This document shows, piece by piece, positions 15,641 to 24,808 of a DNA stretch of 64,000 nt (the first letter of the stretch is position 1; every line of letters begins with the position of its first letter). The notes under the pieces were generated by a model. It ran no database searches, was not told where the DNA came from, and was given only the letters and a program-made list of their open reading frames with translations. The position numbers were made by a program, and so were the translations under genes. Origin of the DNA: an uncultured Bartonella sp. (lineage in GTDB: Bacteria > Pseudomonadota > Alphaproteobacteria > Rhizobiales > Rhizobiaceae); the NCBI RefSeq assembly GCF_946479275.1, contig NZ_CAMLFE010000002.1, positions 1-64,000 of the forward strand, written 5' to 3'.

Positions 15641-16711
15641 ATGGCTGAAGACAAACCGGACAAGGAAAGCCAGACCGAAGAGCCGACCGAACACAAGATA
15701 AGCAAAGCTGAGGAGAAAGGTAATCTACCATTCTCGCGGGAATTGCCGACCTTTGCCGGTCTTGTTGGCTACAGCATGATTGCCATTTTTATTGCCTTTC
15801 CCGCTATGTCGAAACTATCCAATTTCCTGATGCAATGGATTGAACGACCTGAAAGTTGGCGGTTGAATGGTGCGGAAGATGCCAAACATCTCCTTCTTCT
15901 TGTCGGCGGTCATGTGGGACTTGCATTGGTTCCTATTCTTGTCATCATCCCTGTTATCGGCATTGCAGCATCAATGGTTCAGAACGCACCGCGAATTATT
16001 GGTGAAAGAATACGCCCGCAATTTTCTCGCATTTCTCCGGCTGCCGGTTTCAGCCGTATTTTCGGAAAAGCCGGATTTGTAGAATTCTTGAAATCGGTAG
16101 CAAAGCTTATCGGGGTGAGCTTCATTGTTTATCTTTCATTTTTCAAAGGAAACACTGTCTTCACCGATGCCTTGGGAACAGTCGCCTCGGCACTGCCGGA
16201 ATATATACGCTCCGAGGTTGCAAAACTTCTGATTTCTTTTTCAGTCGCCGTTGTAGCCATTGCTGCTTTCGATTTTGCGTGGTCACGTTTTAGTTGGCGC
16301 CGGCAATTACGCATGAGTAAACAAGAGCTCAAAGACGAACAAAAAGAAATCGAAGGTAATCCAATGGTCAAAGCGCGCATGCGGTCGCTCGCGCGTGATC
16401 GCATTCGCCGCCAGATGATGAACAACGTGCCGAAAGCCACTGTTGTCGTTGCCAACCCTACCCACTTTTCCGTCGCATTACGCTATAAACCGCCGGTGGA
16501 TTATGCGCCTGTCGTCGTCGCTAAAGGGCAAGATATTCTCGCCTTGCGCATCAGAGAAATTGCGGTCGAGCATGATATTCCGGTTATCGAGAATATACCT
16601 CTTGCCCGGGCGCTCTATAAACAGGTAGAAGTCGATCAGGTTATACCGCAGGAATTCTATCAAGCTGTGGCGGAATTGATCAGGTACATCAATAGCCAGA
16701 AGATACATTAA
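15641..16711 (+). CDS. flhB: Flagellar export switch protein FlhB
   Basis: FlhB controls substrate specificity of the flagellar export gate. The 356-residue product has a charged N-terminus, four membrane helices (about 35-55, 85-110, 140-165 and 185-208) and a cytoplasmic domain with the autocleavage motif NPTH (VVVANPTHFSVALRYK, about 268-283), so self-processing should be intact. The length is normal. It closes the core motA-flhB operon and starts six bases after the fliG stop. Confidence 0.97.
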   Translation: MAEDKPDKESQTEEPTEHKISKAEEKGNLPFSRELPTFAGLVGYSMIAIFIAFPAMSKLSNFLMQWIERPESWRLNGAEDAKHLLLLVGGHVGLALVPILVIIPVIGIAASMVQNAPRIIGERIRPQFSRISPAAGFSRIFGKAGFVEFLKSVAKLIGVSFIVYLSFFKGNTVFTDALGTVASALPEYIRSEVAKLLISFSVAVVAIAAFDFAWSRFSWRRQLRMSKQELKDEQKEIEGNPMVKARMRSLARDRIRRQMMNNVPKATVVVANPTHFSVALRYKPPVDYAPVVVAKGQDILALRIREIAVEHDIPVIENIPLARALYKQVEVDQVIPQEFYQAVAELIRYINSQKIH

Positions 16712-16774
16712 TGAAATTACTTTGACGGATATACTTTCACCCTTAGTCTTTTTACATAAGTGTTACGAAACAAA

Positions 16775-17197
16775 ATGAAACAAGATGATATACACGAAAT
16801 GCGCGAAATGATGATCGGAAAACAGATCGCGCGAATTATACCGGAACTGAAGCTCGTTGATCCAGCCGATTTTATCGTCTATCTCCATGATGAGCATTTT
16901 GCCAATATCAGCGATATCATAGACGCGGCCACCGAACTGCACTTCTATCCGCATACCGTACGGTTTGCCAATGGTGGCAGTTTCGAACTCGACTGGGATA
17001 CGCCACCAACAGTCACACTGGATATGGAATTTTCAAACGACGGCGTTACAGCCAATTTCAAGCTTATCATGTCTCCGAAAGGTTTCGGCGTAGAGCTTGA
17101 TAGCGTTGTGTTCGAAAAACCCGAGGACGACGAAGCTGACACGCGCCAATTGATAGACGCGTTGAATAACGCACGCCTCAAAAAAGCTGGAAACTAA
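16775..17197 (+). CDS. Hypothetical protein downstream of flhB
   Basis: The product is about 140 residues from ATG 16775; a GTG five codons upstream at 16760 is an alternative. It is acidic and soluble, with no signal or membrane segment. A helical N-terminus (MIGKQIARIIPELKLVDPAD) is followed by what looks like a beta-rich domain (ADFIVYLHDEHFANISDIID, then TVTLDMEFSNDGVTANFKLI). I do not recognise the family. It follows flhB by 63 bases on the same strand, and similar-sized uncharacterised proteins occur at this spot in related genomes, but a flagellar role is only inferred. Confidence 0.75.
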   Translation: MKQDDIHEMREMMIGKQIARIIPELKLVDPADFIVYLHDEHFANISDIIDAATELHFYPHTVRFANGGSFELDWDTPPTVTLDMEFSNDGVTANFKLIMSPKGFGVELDSVVFEKPEDDEADTRQLIDALNNARLKKAGN

Positions 17198-17908
17198 TAG
17201 AGCTCACCTTTGAAATTCGGGGGTAAGACTTCCGGTTCATGACTTCGGGTTCAAGATAAAGACTATCGGTCGTTGAACTCGGGTCGCGCCGGATTATCAC
17301 TATTGGCGCCCGTGATGTCTTATTCGAGTCTGGGTATGTAGCTTCGCCGGTTGTGATTTTAGATAAAACAGGTAAGGTTCGAGTTTACAAGCCTCAGCGC
17401 GAATTGATAATTTTGCTCACTCGCCTCTTCCTCGGTTATAGCCTATTATTTCCCGCCGAATTTTTATTTTCCATTCGACCAAATGCAAAATGTTGAAACA
17501 GAAAGAATTACTTTTCTAACAATTCATCTTGCGGGACGTAATCGATACCAAAAATCCGGTTATATTCAAATGAGCGATGAAGAGTGAACCCGCAGAAATG
17601 TTCAATTGAGATATCAGCAACTGTTTAAAAGCGCGATGAGTTGGTTTTTATGTGACTTCAGCAGTTAAAAACAGCCAAGAAACGAGCTTTTCAAACGCAC
17701 AGCCTCATATACAATATCCGAGCTAAAGAAATAAAAAATATATCGAAGTACTGTCATTATTTACAGCACTGCAAAAATATTAAAAAATATTTCGGCCACG
17801 AATATCAATGTTAAAATTCGGAATCGTTGTAAAAAATGATTTTTAATCGGGATTAAAAAATCGGGTGCAATATATATTCGCCCGACCGTATATTTTAAAA
17901 AACAGGTT
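17198..17908. other. 711-base gap between convergent flagellar operons
   Basis: This is the longest gene-free stretch in the window. It contains two adjacent 14-base near-repeats at about 17,228-17,256 (GACTTCCGGTTCAT then GACTTCGGGTTCAA), a short frame at 17,483-17,587 (34 codons, plus strand, no convincing ribosome binding site), and AT-rich DNA with poly-A/T runs towards the right end, where the terminator at 17,855-17,885 lies. It may be the remains of a lost gene, but no homology is recognisable by eye. Confidence 0.5.
17855..17885 (-). terminator. Terminator of the flhA operon
   Basis: On the minus strand the arms TCGGGCG and TGCCCGA-type (17,885-17,879 with 17,867-17,861, one G-T pair) enclose an AT loop and are followed immediately by TTTTTT. 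It lies 24 bases past the last gene of the leftward flhA operon. Confidence 0.6.
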
Positions 17909-18373
17909 TTATTTCACCTTGTTCATATCTCTGACCTGATCGGCCGGAATATAATTGAACTGTTCAACCATTATATCCTTGATCACAGGTTCCGGAAAAC
18001 GCTGGTTGACGCCATCAATGATTTTTTGTTTCACATCATCGAATTTTATACGTTCGATCTGCTTTGTATCCGAATAAGAGCCGAACAACGCACTGAAAAC
18101 CGCATCATTGACGAATAGTCCCAATGGAACATTAACCTTTTGCTTAACGTTGGAATCGACGGTGTAGACAAGTTGCGAAATAATATATCCATCAACCTTG
18201 CCGTCTGCCAAAACTGGAACACTCATAACATCGGTACGGTCAAAATCGACAGTGGGTGCTGTTTCTTCTGCTGCTGCCGCAGGTTTGGGGGTAGAACCCA
18301 CTTTGATGGCTGCCATGAGCGACCCCAAAGCAATGATACAAACCCATAAGCCTATGACAACAGTTTTAATCAT
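17909..18373 (-). CDS. Anchored periplasmic protein of the flhA operon, unknown function
   Basis: This 154-residue product has one N-terminal membrane helix (about 4-24), an Ala/Pro/Glu linker and a periplasmic domain with SVPVLADGKVDGYIISQLVY, then PLGLFVNDAVFSALFGSYSD. The layout (short cytoplasmic tail, single helix, periplasmic alpha/beta domain) resembles FliL-like proteins, but I see no diagnostic motif. It overlaps the preceding gene by four bases (ATGA) and is the last gene of the flhA-fliR operon, where an uncharacterised gene also sits in other rhizobia. Confidence 0.8.
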   Translation of the reverse strand: MIKTVVIGLWVCIIALGSLMAAIKVGSTPKPAAAAEETAPTVDFDRTDVMSVPVLADGKVDGYIISQLVYTVDSNVKQKVNVPLGLFVNDAVFSALFGSYSDTKQIERIKFDDVKQKIIDGVNQRFPEPVIKDIMVEQFNYIPADQVRDMNKVK

Positions 18374-18819
18374 TTATGCTGGCCAGTATTGACTGTGAAT
18401 GGATCATATGTGCCATCTGTCTCTTGCTCGCGTGCTGCTTCCTGCATCATTTGCGACAGTTCGGTCACAGCTTCAAGATGCATCTTCAACAATTCACTAT
18501 TGCGTTCAAGCTTCTTTTGCAAACCGCCGAGCAAGGCTTCAACCTTGCTTTCCACAACATCGTCAAAATAACGGCCAACGTCGGCCATTGACAGGTTCAG
18601 ATCGCGTAAGCCACGGGCTTTACGGGCGTTGATATCATTAAAATCGGGATTCTCGTGCTTTTCAAGAGCACCGGTTTCATAGTCAACAACCTCTTCAAGT
18701 GAATTGACGACAGCTGCAAAGCGCGCCAAGGCAACATCTCTTGCCGCCGGATCATTGATATGAGCCTTTGCCGAAGCCAAAGCTGTATTTTGTTCGCCTG
18801 ATTGCTCAGCTAAAGACAT
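18370..18819 (-). CDS. Candidate FlgN-like export chaperone
   Basis: The 149-residue product is soluble, acidic and almost fully helical. Residues 25-125 form long helices with heptad character (VALARFAAVVNSLEEVVDYE, then VEALLGGLQKKLERNSELLK). Size, helical layout and position in a flagellar export operon fit a FlgN-type chaperone for hook-associated proteins, but sequence motifs of that family are loose, so this is inference. It has a very good ribosome binding site (AAAGGAG) and is coupled to the next gene by a four-base overlap. Confidence 0.75.
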   Translation of the reverse strand: MSLAEQSGEQNTALASAKAHINDPAARDVALARFAAVVNSLEEVVDYETGALEKHENPDFNDINARKARGLRDLNLSMADVGRYFDDVVESKVEALLGGLQKKLERNSELLKMHLEAVTELSQMMQEAAREQETDGTYDPFTVNTGQHK

Positions 18820-18867
18820 TTGAATCTCCTTTGATTGAGCATATTACCACAATTTATAATAAAACGA

Positions 18868-19470
18868 TCAAGTATTTTCGGTCATTTGTTTGCGCACGAA
18901 GTTGATATCGTGGCTATGAACAATATTGTCGACGGTCGCCTGAGTATTCTGATCAGACCGCGCAAGATTGCCAAAAGCTGTACCTACCCCTTCCATGCCA
19001 CCGTCGGGAACTTGCCCCTGTTTCATCTGTTCATCGCGTTCAAGCATTTTTGCAACGCCGATGCCCCCGCGATCAGCCACTTCTTTGGCCATGGATTCGG
19101 CCATCATGGATTTCCAATATTCCCCCGCTTGGCCTTTACCGAAGACCGAAGGAGTATCGGTAGTGAACATATTCTGGATGAAGGATTGCAACATAAAAGC
19201 TTCAAACTTTTTATAGGCTTCTGTGTGGTCGGCGTTTGCGGATTTTTCTTTTATTTTTACCTGATTGGCATATTGACTGGGAAGCGATGGTGTTGATGCA
19301 CTATCACCGGTTTTTGCCATATCCGAAAAACCGTTGCCTGACATTTCCAGATTTGCCGCCCGCACTGCACTTTGTGCGTTGCGCAATTTTTCGACAGAAG
19401 CTCTATATTCTAGAGGATCAGCCGCTCTTGACACATCAAGTACCAAGTCTGAAGGTGGTTGAATGGCCAT
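18868..19470 (-). CDS. FlgJ-type rod-binding protein
   Basis: The 200-residue product contains the rod-binding domain found in the N-terminal half of FlgJ: YKKFEAFMLQSFIQNMFTTD (about 85-104), then GEYWKSMMAESMAKEVADRG and GIGVAKML (about 118-147). It lacks the muramidase half, as is usual outside gamma-proteobacteria, where a separate hydrolase opens the peptidoglycan. It probably caps the growing rod in the periplasm. No signal peptide is visible, in keeping with type III export. It lies in the flhA operon after the FliJ-like gene. Confidence 0.85.
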   Translation of the reverse strand: MAIQPPSDLVLDVSRAADPLEYRASVEKLRNAQSAVRAANLEMSGNGFSDMAKTGDSASTPSLPSQYANQVKIKEKSANADHTEAYKKFEAFMLQSFIQNMFTTDTPSVFGKGQAGEYWKSMMAESMAKEVADRGGIGVAKMLERDEQMKQGQVPDGGMEGVGTAFGNLARSDQNTQATVDNIVHSHDINFVRKQMTENT

Positions 19471-19592
19471 TATTCGTCCTCTTGTAAGCCTGTTCCGGTC
19501 AAAAGCCGGACATTGGAATTTTCGAGAAATGTCTTTTCACGCTAAAACGTTCAAGACAGTTTTTCCTCGATTTTCACCATAAATGATAAAGC

Positions 19593-19991
19593 TTATCCCA
19601 AACTGGTGTCTTTGACGATTTTTGCGGCAACATATTCTTCAAGCATTTGCGCCATTTCTTTACGCTCTTCCGCATCCTCTGCAACTTTACGTTTTTCATT
19701 GATTACGTCACACCGACGGGTCGATTGCAGCAGTGTTTTTCTCTGCTGGGCAATAATATTGTCAAGGATTGCCTCTTTACGAGCGTTTTTATCGAGCCGT
19801 TTTGAAACCATCATAGGGTCGAACAAACTGGAAGCCGAACCATGTTCCATTATCGAAAACAGGAATTGGTCTTCATCAGTTAATGCCGAGCGCTGTGTCT
19901 GCGTGCCTTCAAGTTCCGCTTCATCACGTGCTTTTACCAGTTTTTGCGCTTTTAAAAGCCTGGCATATCGTTGACTTGATGTCGGCATCAT
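19593..19991 (-). CDS. FliJ-like protein
   Basis: This 132-residue product is highly charged and helical throughout, with two long antiparallel-looking helices (about 5-40 and 65-125, rich in Lys, Arg, Glu and Gln). This is the size and build of FliJ, the central stalk of the FliI ATPase ring. Sequence identity in this family is very low, so the call rests on size, composition and context. The start overlaps the fliR stop, giving tight coupling to an export-gate gene. Confidence 0.7.
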   Translation of the reverse strand: MMPTSSQRYARLLKAQKLVKARDEAELEGTQTQRSALTDEDQFLFSIMEHGSASSLFDPMMVSKRLDKNARKEAILDNIIAQQRKTLLQSTRRCDVINEKRKVAEDAEERKEMAQMLEEYVAAKIVKDTSLG

Positions 19992-20755
19992 GGCCCCCTA
20001 TTCAACCACGAGGCATATTCTGCCCCGAAAAATGTCAAAATTTCCGGCAATAGATAATAGATAAGCAAAAGCCCGCCGAACATCACAAACGGCATGGAAA
20101 TGAAATAGACCGGAATTGTCGGCGTCAGTTTATTGATAAGACCGACAGCAATATTCACCAATATTGAATAAATAATAAATGGCGAAGCAATGCGCAAAGT
20201 TGTCAAAAACGTTTGTGACAGAGCATCCTGAAAATCGATCAAAGCCGATTGGGGCGCCGGAGTGAGAGAAACCGGTACAACTTGATAGGATGTCATAAGT
20301 CCGCGGATAACAATCATATGAAGATCGCCAGCAAAAAATAACATCAAGGCACCAATGGTTATCATATTGGCAACCTGTGTTTCCGGCATGGATTCAATGA
20401 CACTCGTTCCCGGTTGACCGGAATAACCGATCGACATGCCAATAATATTGGCCATGAATTGGAGCGCCCACATATAAGCTTGCGCAATGACACCGAATGT
20501 TGCTCCGACAAGCGATTCACTGACAATTCCGGATACCAGTGTTGCCAAAGTCGGGTTTTGAGCAACGGTGGTAAAATTGGACCCCGAAAGTGGCACCATA
20601 ATCAACGAAAATGCTATTGCCAGAAAAAGTCTGAAGTTCATCGGGATACGCGCACTCGATATCCCCGGCATCAACATCAGACAGGCCCCTACACGCGCAA
20701 AGATCAGCATTGCGATGATCACCAGCTGATCTATAGGCAAAAGTGCAAAGGACAT
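19988..20755 (-). CDS. fliR: Flagellar export gate protein FliR
   Basis: FliR is a subunit of the FliPQR export pore. The 255-residue product has about six membrane segments and typical stretches: IFARVGACLMLMPGISSARI near the N-terminus, then SESLVGATFGVIAQAYMWAL and LINKLTPTIPVYFISMPFVM towards the C-terminus. Length is normal. It starts 12 bases after flhA. Confidence 0.95.
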   Translation of the reverse strand: MSFALLPIDQLVIIAMLIFARVGACLMLMPGISSARIPMNFRLFLAIAFSLIMVPLSGSNFTTVAQNPTLATLVSGIVSESLVGATFGVIAQAYMWALQFMANIIGMSIGYSGQPGTSVIESMPETQVANMITIGALMLFFAGDLHMIVIRGLMTSYQVVPVSLTPAPQSALIDFQDALSQTFLTTLRIASPFIIYSILVNIAVGLINKLTPTIPVYFISMPFVMFGGLLLIYYLLPEILTFFGAEYASWLNRGP

Positions 20756-20767
20756 GTTCTATTCCTT

Positions 20768-22861
20768 CTAATCGGCAATTGTCCCCAAAGTCTTGACCTC
20801 GACACCACGGGCAATTTCCGCGTGAGAGAGAACAGGAAGGGTTGCAAACAACCGCTCAATAATCATACGAACATAAGGCCGTGCTTCCGGAGAAGTAATG
20901 AGAACAAATCTCTCGCCTTTTTCCATATGTTTGCGAATAGCAGTTGTAGCCTGCGCACCGAATTTTTCAAGTTCTCTCGGATCAATATCGAATTCGACGA
21001 TCTCGCCTTTGGCGTCACGTTTCAATGCCTGATGGAAGACCAGATCCCAATGACTGCCAAGCCGCAATACATTCAATACACCATTATCGGACAAATCGCC
21101 ACATATCTGTTGAGACATACGCATACGAACATGTTCGACGATCAATTCTGCACGGCGGACATGCGGTGCAATTTCAGCGATCGCTTCAAGAATCTGGTCG
21201 AGATTGCTGATTGAAACACGTTCTGCCAACAACAATTTCAAAACCGATTGCAAACCTGAATAGGAAAGATGTGCCGGGCAAATTTCTTCAAGAAGCTTAC
21301 GATATTCAGGTCCTAAACGCTCAAGCAGTATACGCATATCCTTGTAAGATAACAATTGGGCCAGATTATTGCGCAGAACCTCGCTCAAATGGGTAAGCAG
21401 AACCGAAAGATTATCAACGGCCATATATCCTTCACGTGCAAGTTCGGAACGGAATGTTTCAGAAGTCGCAAAAGCACGCATTCCGAATGCCGGTTCACGC
21501 ACTTCCTCACCGGGGAGTTTTGGAGCCGGTTTATCGCCAAGCATAACCAGAACATCACCAATGCGCATTTCATAAGAGGCAACAACCGTACCATGCAATT
21601 TGATCTGATAGGATTTTGGCGGAGTTTTGTAATCGTCTGTGACTTCGATTTCCGGAATAACAAAGCCGAAATCGGTTGCGAATTTGCGCCGCATTTTGGC
21701 AACGCGGTTCGCTAGCTCTGTCTGATGAGGCAACAAACGCGTGGCCAATTGTTTACCCAATACAAGTTCGATAGCCGGTTTTTCAAGCGAAGCCTTGACA
21801 GATTGGCTTTGTTCTTTTTGGGCTATGGCATCTTCCTGAGCCTTCAAAGCCTGTTCTTCGGCTGCCTGACGCTGTAGGCGCCGCGGAATTGAAAAACCGA
21901 TACCGGCAAGAAGAGCGGCAATCGTCAAGAACGGAAATGCAGGTAATCCCGGCATGAGCCCCAAAACTGCAAGCAGGATCGAGGCAACAAACAAAGCTTT
22001 CGGGTAACCACCCAACTGGCCGAACACCGCTTTTTCGGTTGAGCCGCGTGTGCCGCCTTTTGAAACAAGAAGACCGGCAGCAAGAGAAACAATCAAAGCC
22101 GGTATCTGGGTTACCAGACCGTCACCAACCGATAGTTTTGTGAAAACGTCGGCTGCCTGCGAGACATCCATGCCATGGCGGGTAACACCGATAACAATGC
22201 CGCCAAAAATATTGACGGCTGTAATAATAAGACCGGCGACGGCATCACCACGAACGAATTTGGAAGCACCATCCATAGAACCGAAAAAGGAGCTTTCCTC
22301 TTCAAGCTCGCGACGACGAACCTGAGCCTGCTTTTCATCAATCAAACCGGAGGAAAGATCGGCGTCAATCGCCATTTGTTTGCCAGGTATAGCATCCAAG
22401 GTAAAACGTGCACCGACTTCCGCAATACGCGTTGCACCTTTGGTAATAACCAGAAAATTTACAATGACGAGGATAGCAAAGACAACAAGACCGATAACAA
22501 AGTCACCGCCCATCACGAATTGTGAAAACCCGTGAATGACATGACCGGCAGCGGTATAGCCTTCATCTCCATGGGTGAGAATAACGCGTGTCGTTGCAAT
22601 ATTGAGTGACAGACGCAGCATCGTTGCGATAAGCAGCACCGTCGGAAAGGCGGAAAAGTCAAGCGGACGTTGGATCCACAACGCCACCATCAAAATCAGA
22701 ACCGAGAATGCTATCGAAAAAGATAGCCCCATATCGAGAACGAATGATGGAACAGGCAAAAACAGCACCGTCAGAATGATGACAATACCGGCAGCGAAAC
22801 CGATATCGCTTCCGGAAAATTTACTGCTTTTGCCAATCGAGTTTACGGCGCTTTGCTGCAC
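20768..22861 (-). CDS. flhA: Flagellar export gate protein FlhA
   Basis: FlhA is the large export-gate component that docks substrates and uses the proton motive force. I place the start at GTG 22,861 (697 residues), because AAGGAG lies at ideal spacing and the length then equals the family's; the 41 codons of upstream open frame have no such support. About eight membrane helices occupy residues 1-310 and include the FHIPEP-family segment with [20 protein letters not shown]. The cytoplasmic domain ends with [17 protein letters not shown]-type sequence. It heads the operon flhA-fliR-fliJ-like-flgJ-like-flgN-like-orf. flgD and fliQ, which precede it in some rhizobia, are absent here. Confidence 0.96.
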   Translation of the reverse strand: MQQSAVNSIGKSSKFSGSDIGFAAGIVIILTVLFLPVPSFVLDMGLSFSIAFSVLILMVALWIQRPLDFSAFPTVLLIATMLRLSLNIATTRVILTHGDEGYTAAGHVIHGFSQFVMGGDFVIGLVVFAILVIVNFLVITKGATRIAEVGARFTLDAIPGKQMAIDADLSSGLIDEKQAQVRRRELEEESSFFGSMDGASKFVRGDAVAGLIITAVNIFGGIVIGVTRHGMDVSQAADVFTKLSVGDGLVTQIPALIVSLAAGLLVSKGGTRGSTEKAVFGQLGGYPKALFVASILLAVLGLMPGLPAFPFLTIAALLAGIGFSIPRRLQRQAAEEQALKAQEDAIAQKEQSQSVKASLEKPAIELVLGKQLATRLLPHQTELANRVAKMRRKFATDFGFVIPEIEVTDDYKTPPKSYQIKLHGTVVASYEMRIGDVLVMLGDKPAPKLPGEEVREPAFGMRAFATSETFRSELAREGYMAVDNLSVLLTHLSEVLRNNLAQLLSYKDMRILLERLGPEYRKLLEEICPAHLSYSGLQSVLKLLLAERVSISNLDQILEAIAEIAPHVRRAELIVEHVRMRMSQQICGDLSDNGVLNVLRLGSHWDLVFHQALKRDAKGEIVEFDIDPRELEKFGAQATTAIRKHMEKGERFVLITSPEARPYVRMIIERLFATLPVLSHAEIARGVEVKTLGTIAD

Positions 22862-23225
22862 GTTATTCTCCTTAACGCGAAAAAGGCACGACAATGCGTT
22901 TACATTTGTCCTTACCTTCAAGTTGTTTACAAAAATAGAAAACGAAGCTTGCGCGAAGGTGATGAAAATATCGTACCACCCCATAAAGTTTTAAAACATG
23001 CTCACGAAATTTTACAAAAAAGTAACCAACGTGGCCTAAAAGTGATAGAAAACAGGCAATCATCCTGATCAAGCATTAAGAGCTTGCCCTGAAATTGCGA
23101 AAAAACCGTGAAATTACGGGATTTTCAAAAAATTTATGGAACTTTCTGCGATTGCCCGATTTATAACACATTGTTATATTACGTGTTGTAACATATTGTG
23201 ATACGAGAGATATAGAGGTGATATC
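22862..23225. other. Divergent regulatory region between flhA and the 30-residue peptide gene
   Basis: This 364-base AT-rich gap must hold the flhA promoter (minus strand) and the promoter of the small gene at 23,226 (plus strand). Its right end contains the two palindromes described at 23,162-23,201. The remainder shows no coding signal. Confidence 0.6.
23162..23201. promoter_or_regulatory. Tandem palindromes, probable operator pair
   Basis: A perfect 17-base palindrome with arms TATAACA and TGTTATA around CAT (23,162-23,178) is followed by an imperfect second copy of its core, TAACA-TAT-TGTGA (23,189-23,201). The centres are 25 bases apart. The pair ends 24 bases before the ATG of the 30-residue peptide, where a repressor or activator dimer would be expected to bind. 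I cannot name the regulator. Confidence 0.5.
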
Positions 23226-23318
23226 ATGGCTGATATGATGAAAATTGCAGTGTTCTATTCGATGATGATTGTTAGCACGAATGTTGCAATCGCCTTTGCT
23301 GTAATGGGATTGAATTGA
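23226..23318 (+). CDS. 30-residue hydrophobic peptide
   Basis: The frame encodes a 30-residue peptide beginning MADMMKIAVF and ending AVMGLN. After a short polar N-terminus the whole chain is a single hydrophobic helix (about 6-28) with many Met residues. The ribosome binding site is good (GAGGTGA, six bases from the ATG), and a tandem palindrome lies just upstream, so expression seems likely. It stands alone, convergent with fdhD. I do not recognise it; a small membrane regulator of a larger complex or a stress peptide are both possible. Confidence 0.55.
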   Translation: MADMMKIAVFYSMMIVSTNVAIAFAVMGLN

Positions 23319-23417
23319 GGTTTGAGGATTTCGGCGTGCATGAAGGATATGCGCGCTTATGTTTTTCGCATGCGGTCATTTTGTGCCGATGCGTAATAAA
23401 TTGCGACTTGAGATGGA

Positions 23418-24269
23418 TCAGATAATCCATTCTTTGCCGCAATAAATTTCGAAGTCCTTCTCTCTAGTGCGACCAATTAATGTCATGTTGCACTTTTGAC
23501 CTATTCGAATGGCTTCCGCAGTTGCTGCAGACACTGCTACCAGCGTAGAAACGCCTGAAACTGCAGCTTTTTGTACCATTTCAACAGACAAACGGCTGGT
23601 TACTACAATAAAACCGGAACTGACATCTTTGCGATTGTAAAACAGATGGCCGCAGAGTTTGTCGAGCGCATTGTGCCTGCCGACGTCTTCGCGAATTGCA
23701 ATTATCCCTTTATTTTTTTCATAAAAAGCAGCGGCATGAACTGCTCTTGTTGCATTGTTCAGAATCTGTTTTTCGCAAATTTCATGTGCTGCGGTAAAAA
23801 TCTCATCCTGGTCAAAATGAACGCCTGTCCGTTTTACTTCGCTGATATCGCGCATTGCCGCGTCAATTGATTCTATGCCGCAAAGACCACAACCGACAGG
23901 ACCTGACATAGAACGACGACGTTTGCGAAACGCCTCACGCCGATCAACCCGCAAAGCGATCTGCACATCTATTCCCCGTAACAAAGGAACAATATCGATA
24001 TTTTCAATCTCGTCAGGGTCGTTGATAAATTCTTCCGTCAAACTGAACCCATAGGCAAAGTCTACAAGATCGTCAGGTGAAGCCATCAAAACAGCTTGCG
24101 TCGTACCATCGTAAGAAAGAGCAATTGGTACTTCTTCGGCAACAGTTTTCCGGATTTGCTGCCTCTTCCGGTCACCTTTTGAAACAACATCCGCGTCAAC
24201 AAGCACCGTATCATTGAATGTTGACTCCGCCTTTTTTTCGACAGTGCACGCCTTTTTTAAAATAGTCAT
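23418..24269 (-). CDS. fdhD: Formate dehydrogenase accessory sulfurtransferase FdhD
   Basis: FdhD passes sulfur from a cysteine desulfurase to the molybdenum cofactor of formate dehydrogenase. The 283-residue product carries the functional Cys pair in GPVGCGLCGIES (Cys127 and Cys130), the EEFI segment, and the C-terminal core NATRAVHAAAF with EDVGRHNALDKL. Length is normal. No formate dehydrogenase or mob gene is next to it, so its client enzyme must lie elsewhere or be lost. It is transcribed alone, facing a DUF442 gene across about 210 bases. Confidence 0.95.
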   Translation of the reverse strand: MTILKKACTVEKKAESTFNDTVLVDADVVSKGDRKRQQIRKTVAEEVPIALSYDGTTQAVLMASPDDLVDFAYGFSLTEEFINDPDEIENIDIVPLLRGIDVQIALRVDRREAFRKRRRSMSGPVGCGLCGIESIDAAMRDISEVKRTGVHFDQDEIFTAAHEICEKQILNNATRAVHAAAFYEKNKGIIAIREDVGRHNALDKLCGHLFYNRKDVSSGFIVVTSRLSVEMVQKAAVSGVSTLVAVSAATAEAIRIGQKCNMTLIGRTREKDFEIYCGKEWII

Positions 24270-24478
24270 TTAACGTCATTCATTTCGAATAAAATTGCTT
24301 ACCGGCTATATAACACGATTTTCTTAAGCCTTATGGGCCATATTTATCTATTGTCAAAACCGGAGACCCGCTACTGATTTTGATGTTTTATAAGTTAGAG
24401 ACACGCTTGCCAAGGTTCTTGCAACAGAATATTTTTGTGAACAAGTGAAAACTGATATATTTTAGAGAGTGAATTCTG

Positions 24479-24808
24479 ATGAACTTGACCGAGATTGATG
24501 ATGGCGTTTTCGTCTGCGGGCAGATTACGGAAGATTTTGTTGGCGAACTTGCCAAAGCCGGTTTCAAGACGATCATTTGCAACCGTCCCGACAACGAACA
24601 GCAAAATCAGCCAACTTACACTTCTATTGAAAAGGTTGCCAAAGCTCACGGTCTGAAATGCTACTATATTCCTGTCACACCGCCGAATATTGACGAGAAA
24701 AGCATTTCCTCTATGAGAGAGGCTTTAAAGGCATCTGAATATCCGCTTCTTGCTTATTGTAAATCCGGACATAGGGCTGAAACGCTTTATCACCTTGCAA
24801 AAAGTTGA
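24479..24808 (+). CDS. DUF442 (TIGR01244-type) phosphatase-like/sulfurtransferase domain protein
   Basis: The 109-residue product is a stand-alone copy of the domain fused to a persulfide dioxygenase in Blh-type proteins. The active-site loop CKSGHRA (Cys94 to Arg99, C-x4-R) is intact, and the fold pattern (FVCGQITEDFVGELAKAGFK, then IICNRPDNEQ and YYIPVTP) is typical. Proteins of this family are dual-specificity-phosphatase-like and have been linked to sulfide metabolism. A GAGAGTG ribosome binding site precedes the ATG. No dioxygenase lies nearby. Confidence 0.85.
   Translation: MNLTEIDDGVFVCGQITEDFVGELAKAGFKTIICNRPDNEQQNQPTYTSIEKVAKAHGLKCYYIPVTPPNIDEKSISSMREALKASEYPLLAYCKSGHRAETLYHLAKS

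Noticed and set aside
17198-17908. Possible CRISPR-like or tRNA content in the long gap
   Set aside because: The tandem near-repeats number only two and have no spacers, and no cloverleaf or CCA-ending tRNA pattern was found.
20414-21214. 266-codon plus-strand frame opposite fliR and flhA
   Set aside because: It lies wholly antisense to two clear export-gate genes across their junction; composition is that of a mirror frame (Cys, His and Arg rich).
22862-22984. 41-codon N-terminal extension of flhA
   Set aside because: The GTG at 22,861 has an ideal ribosome binding site and gives the normal FlhA length; the extension does not resemble the family.
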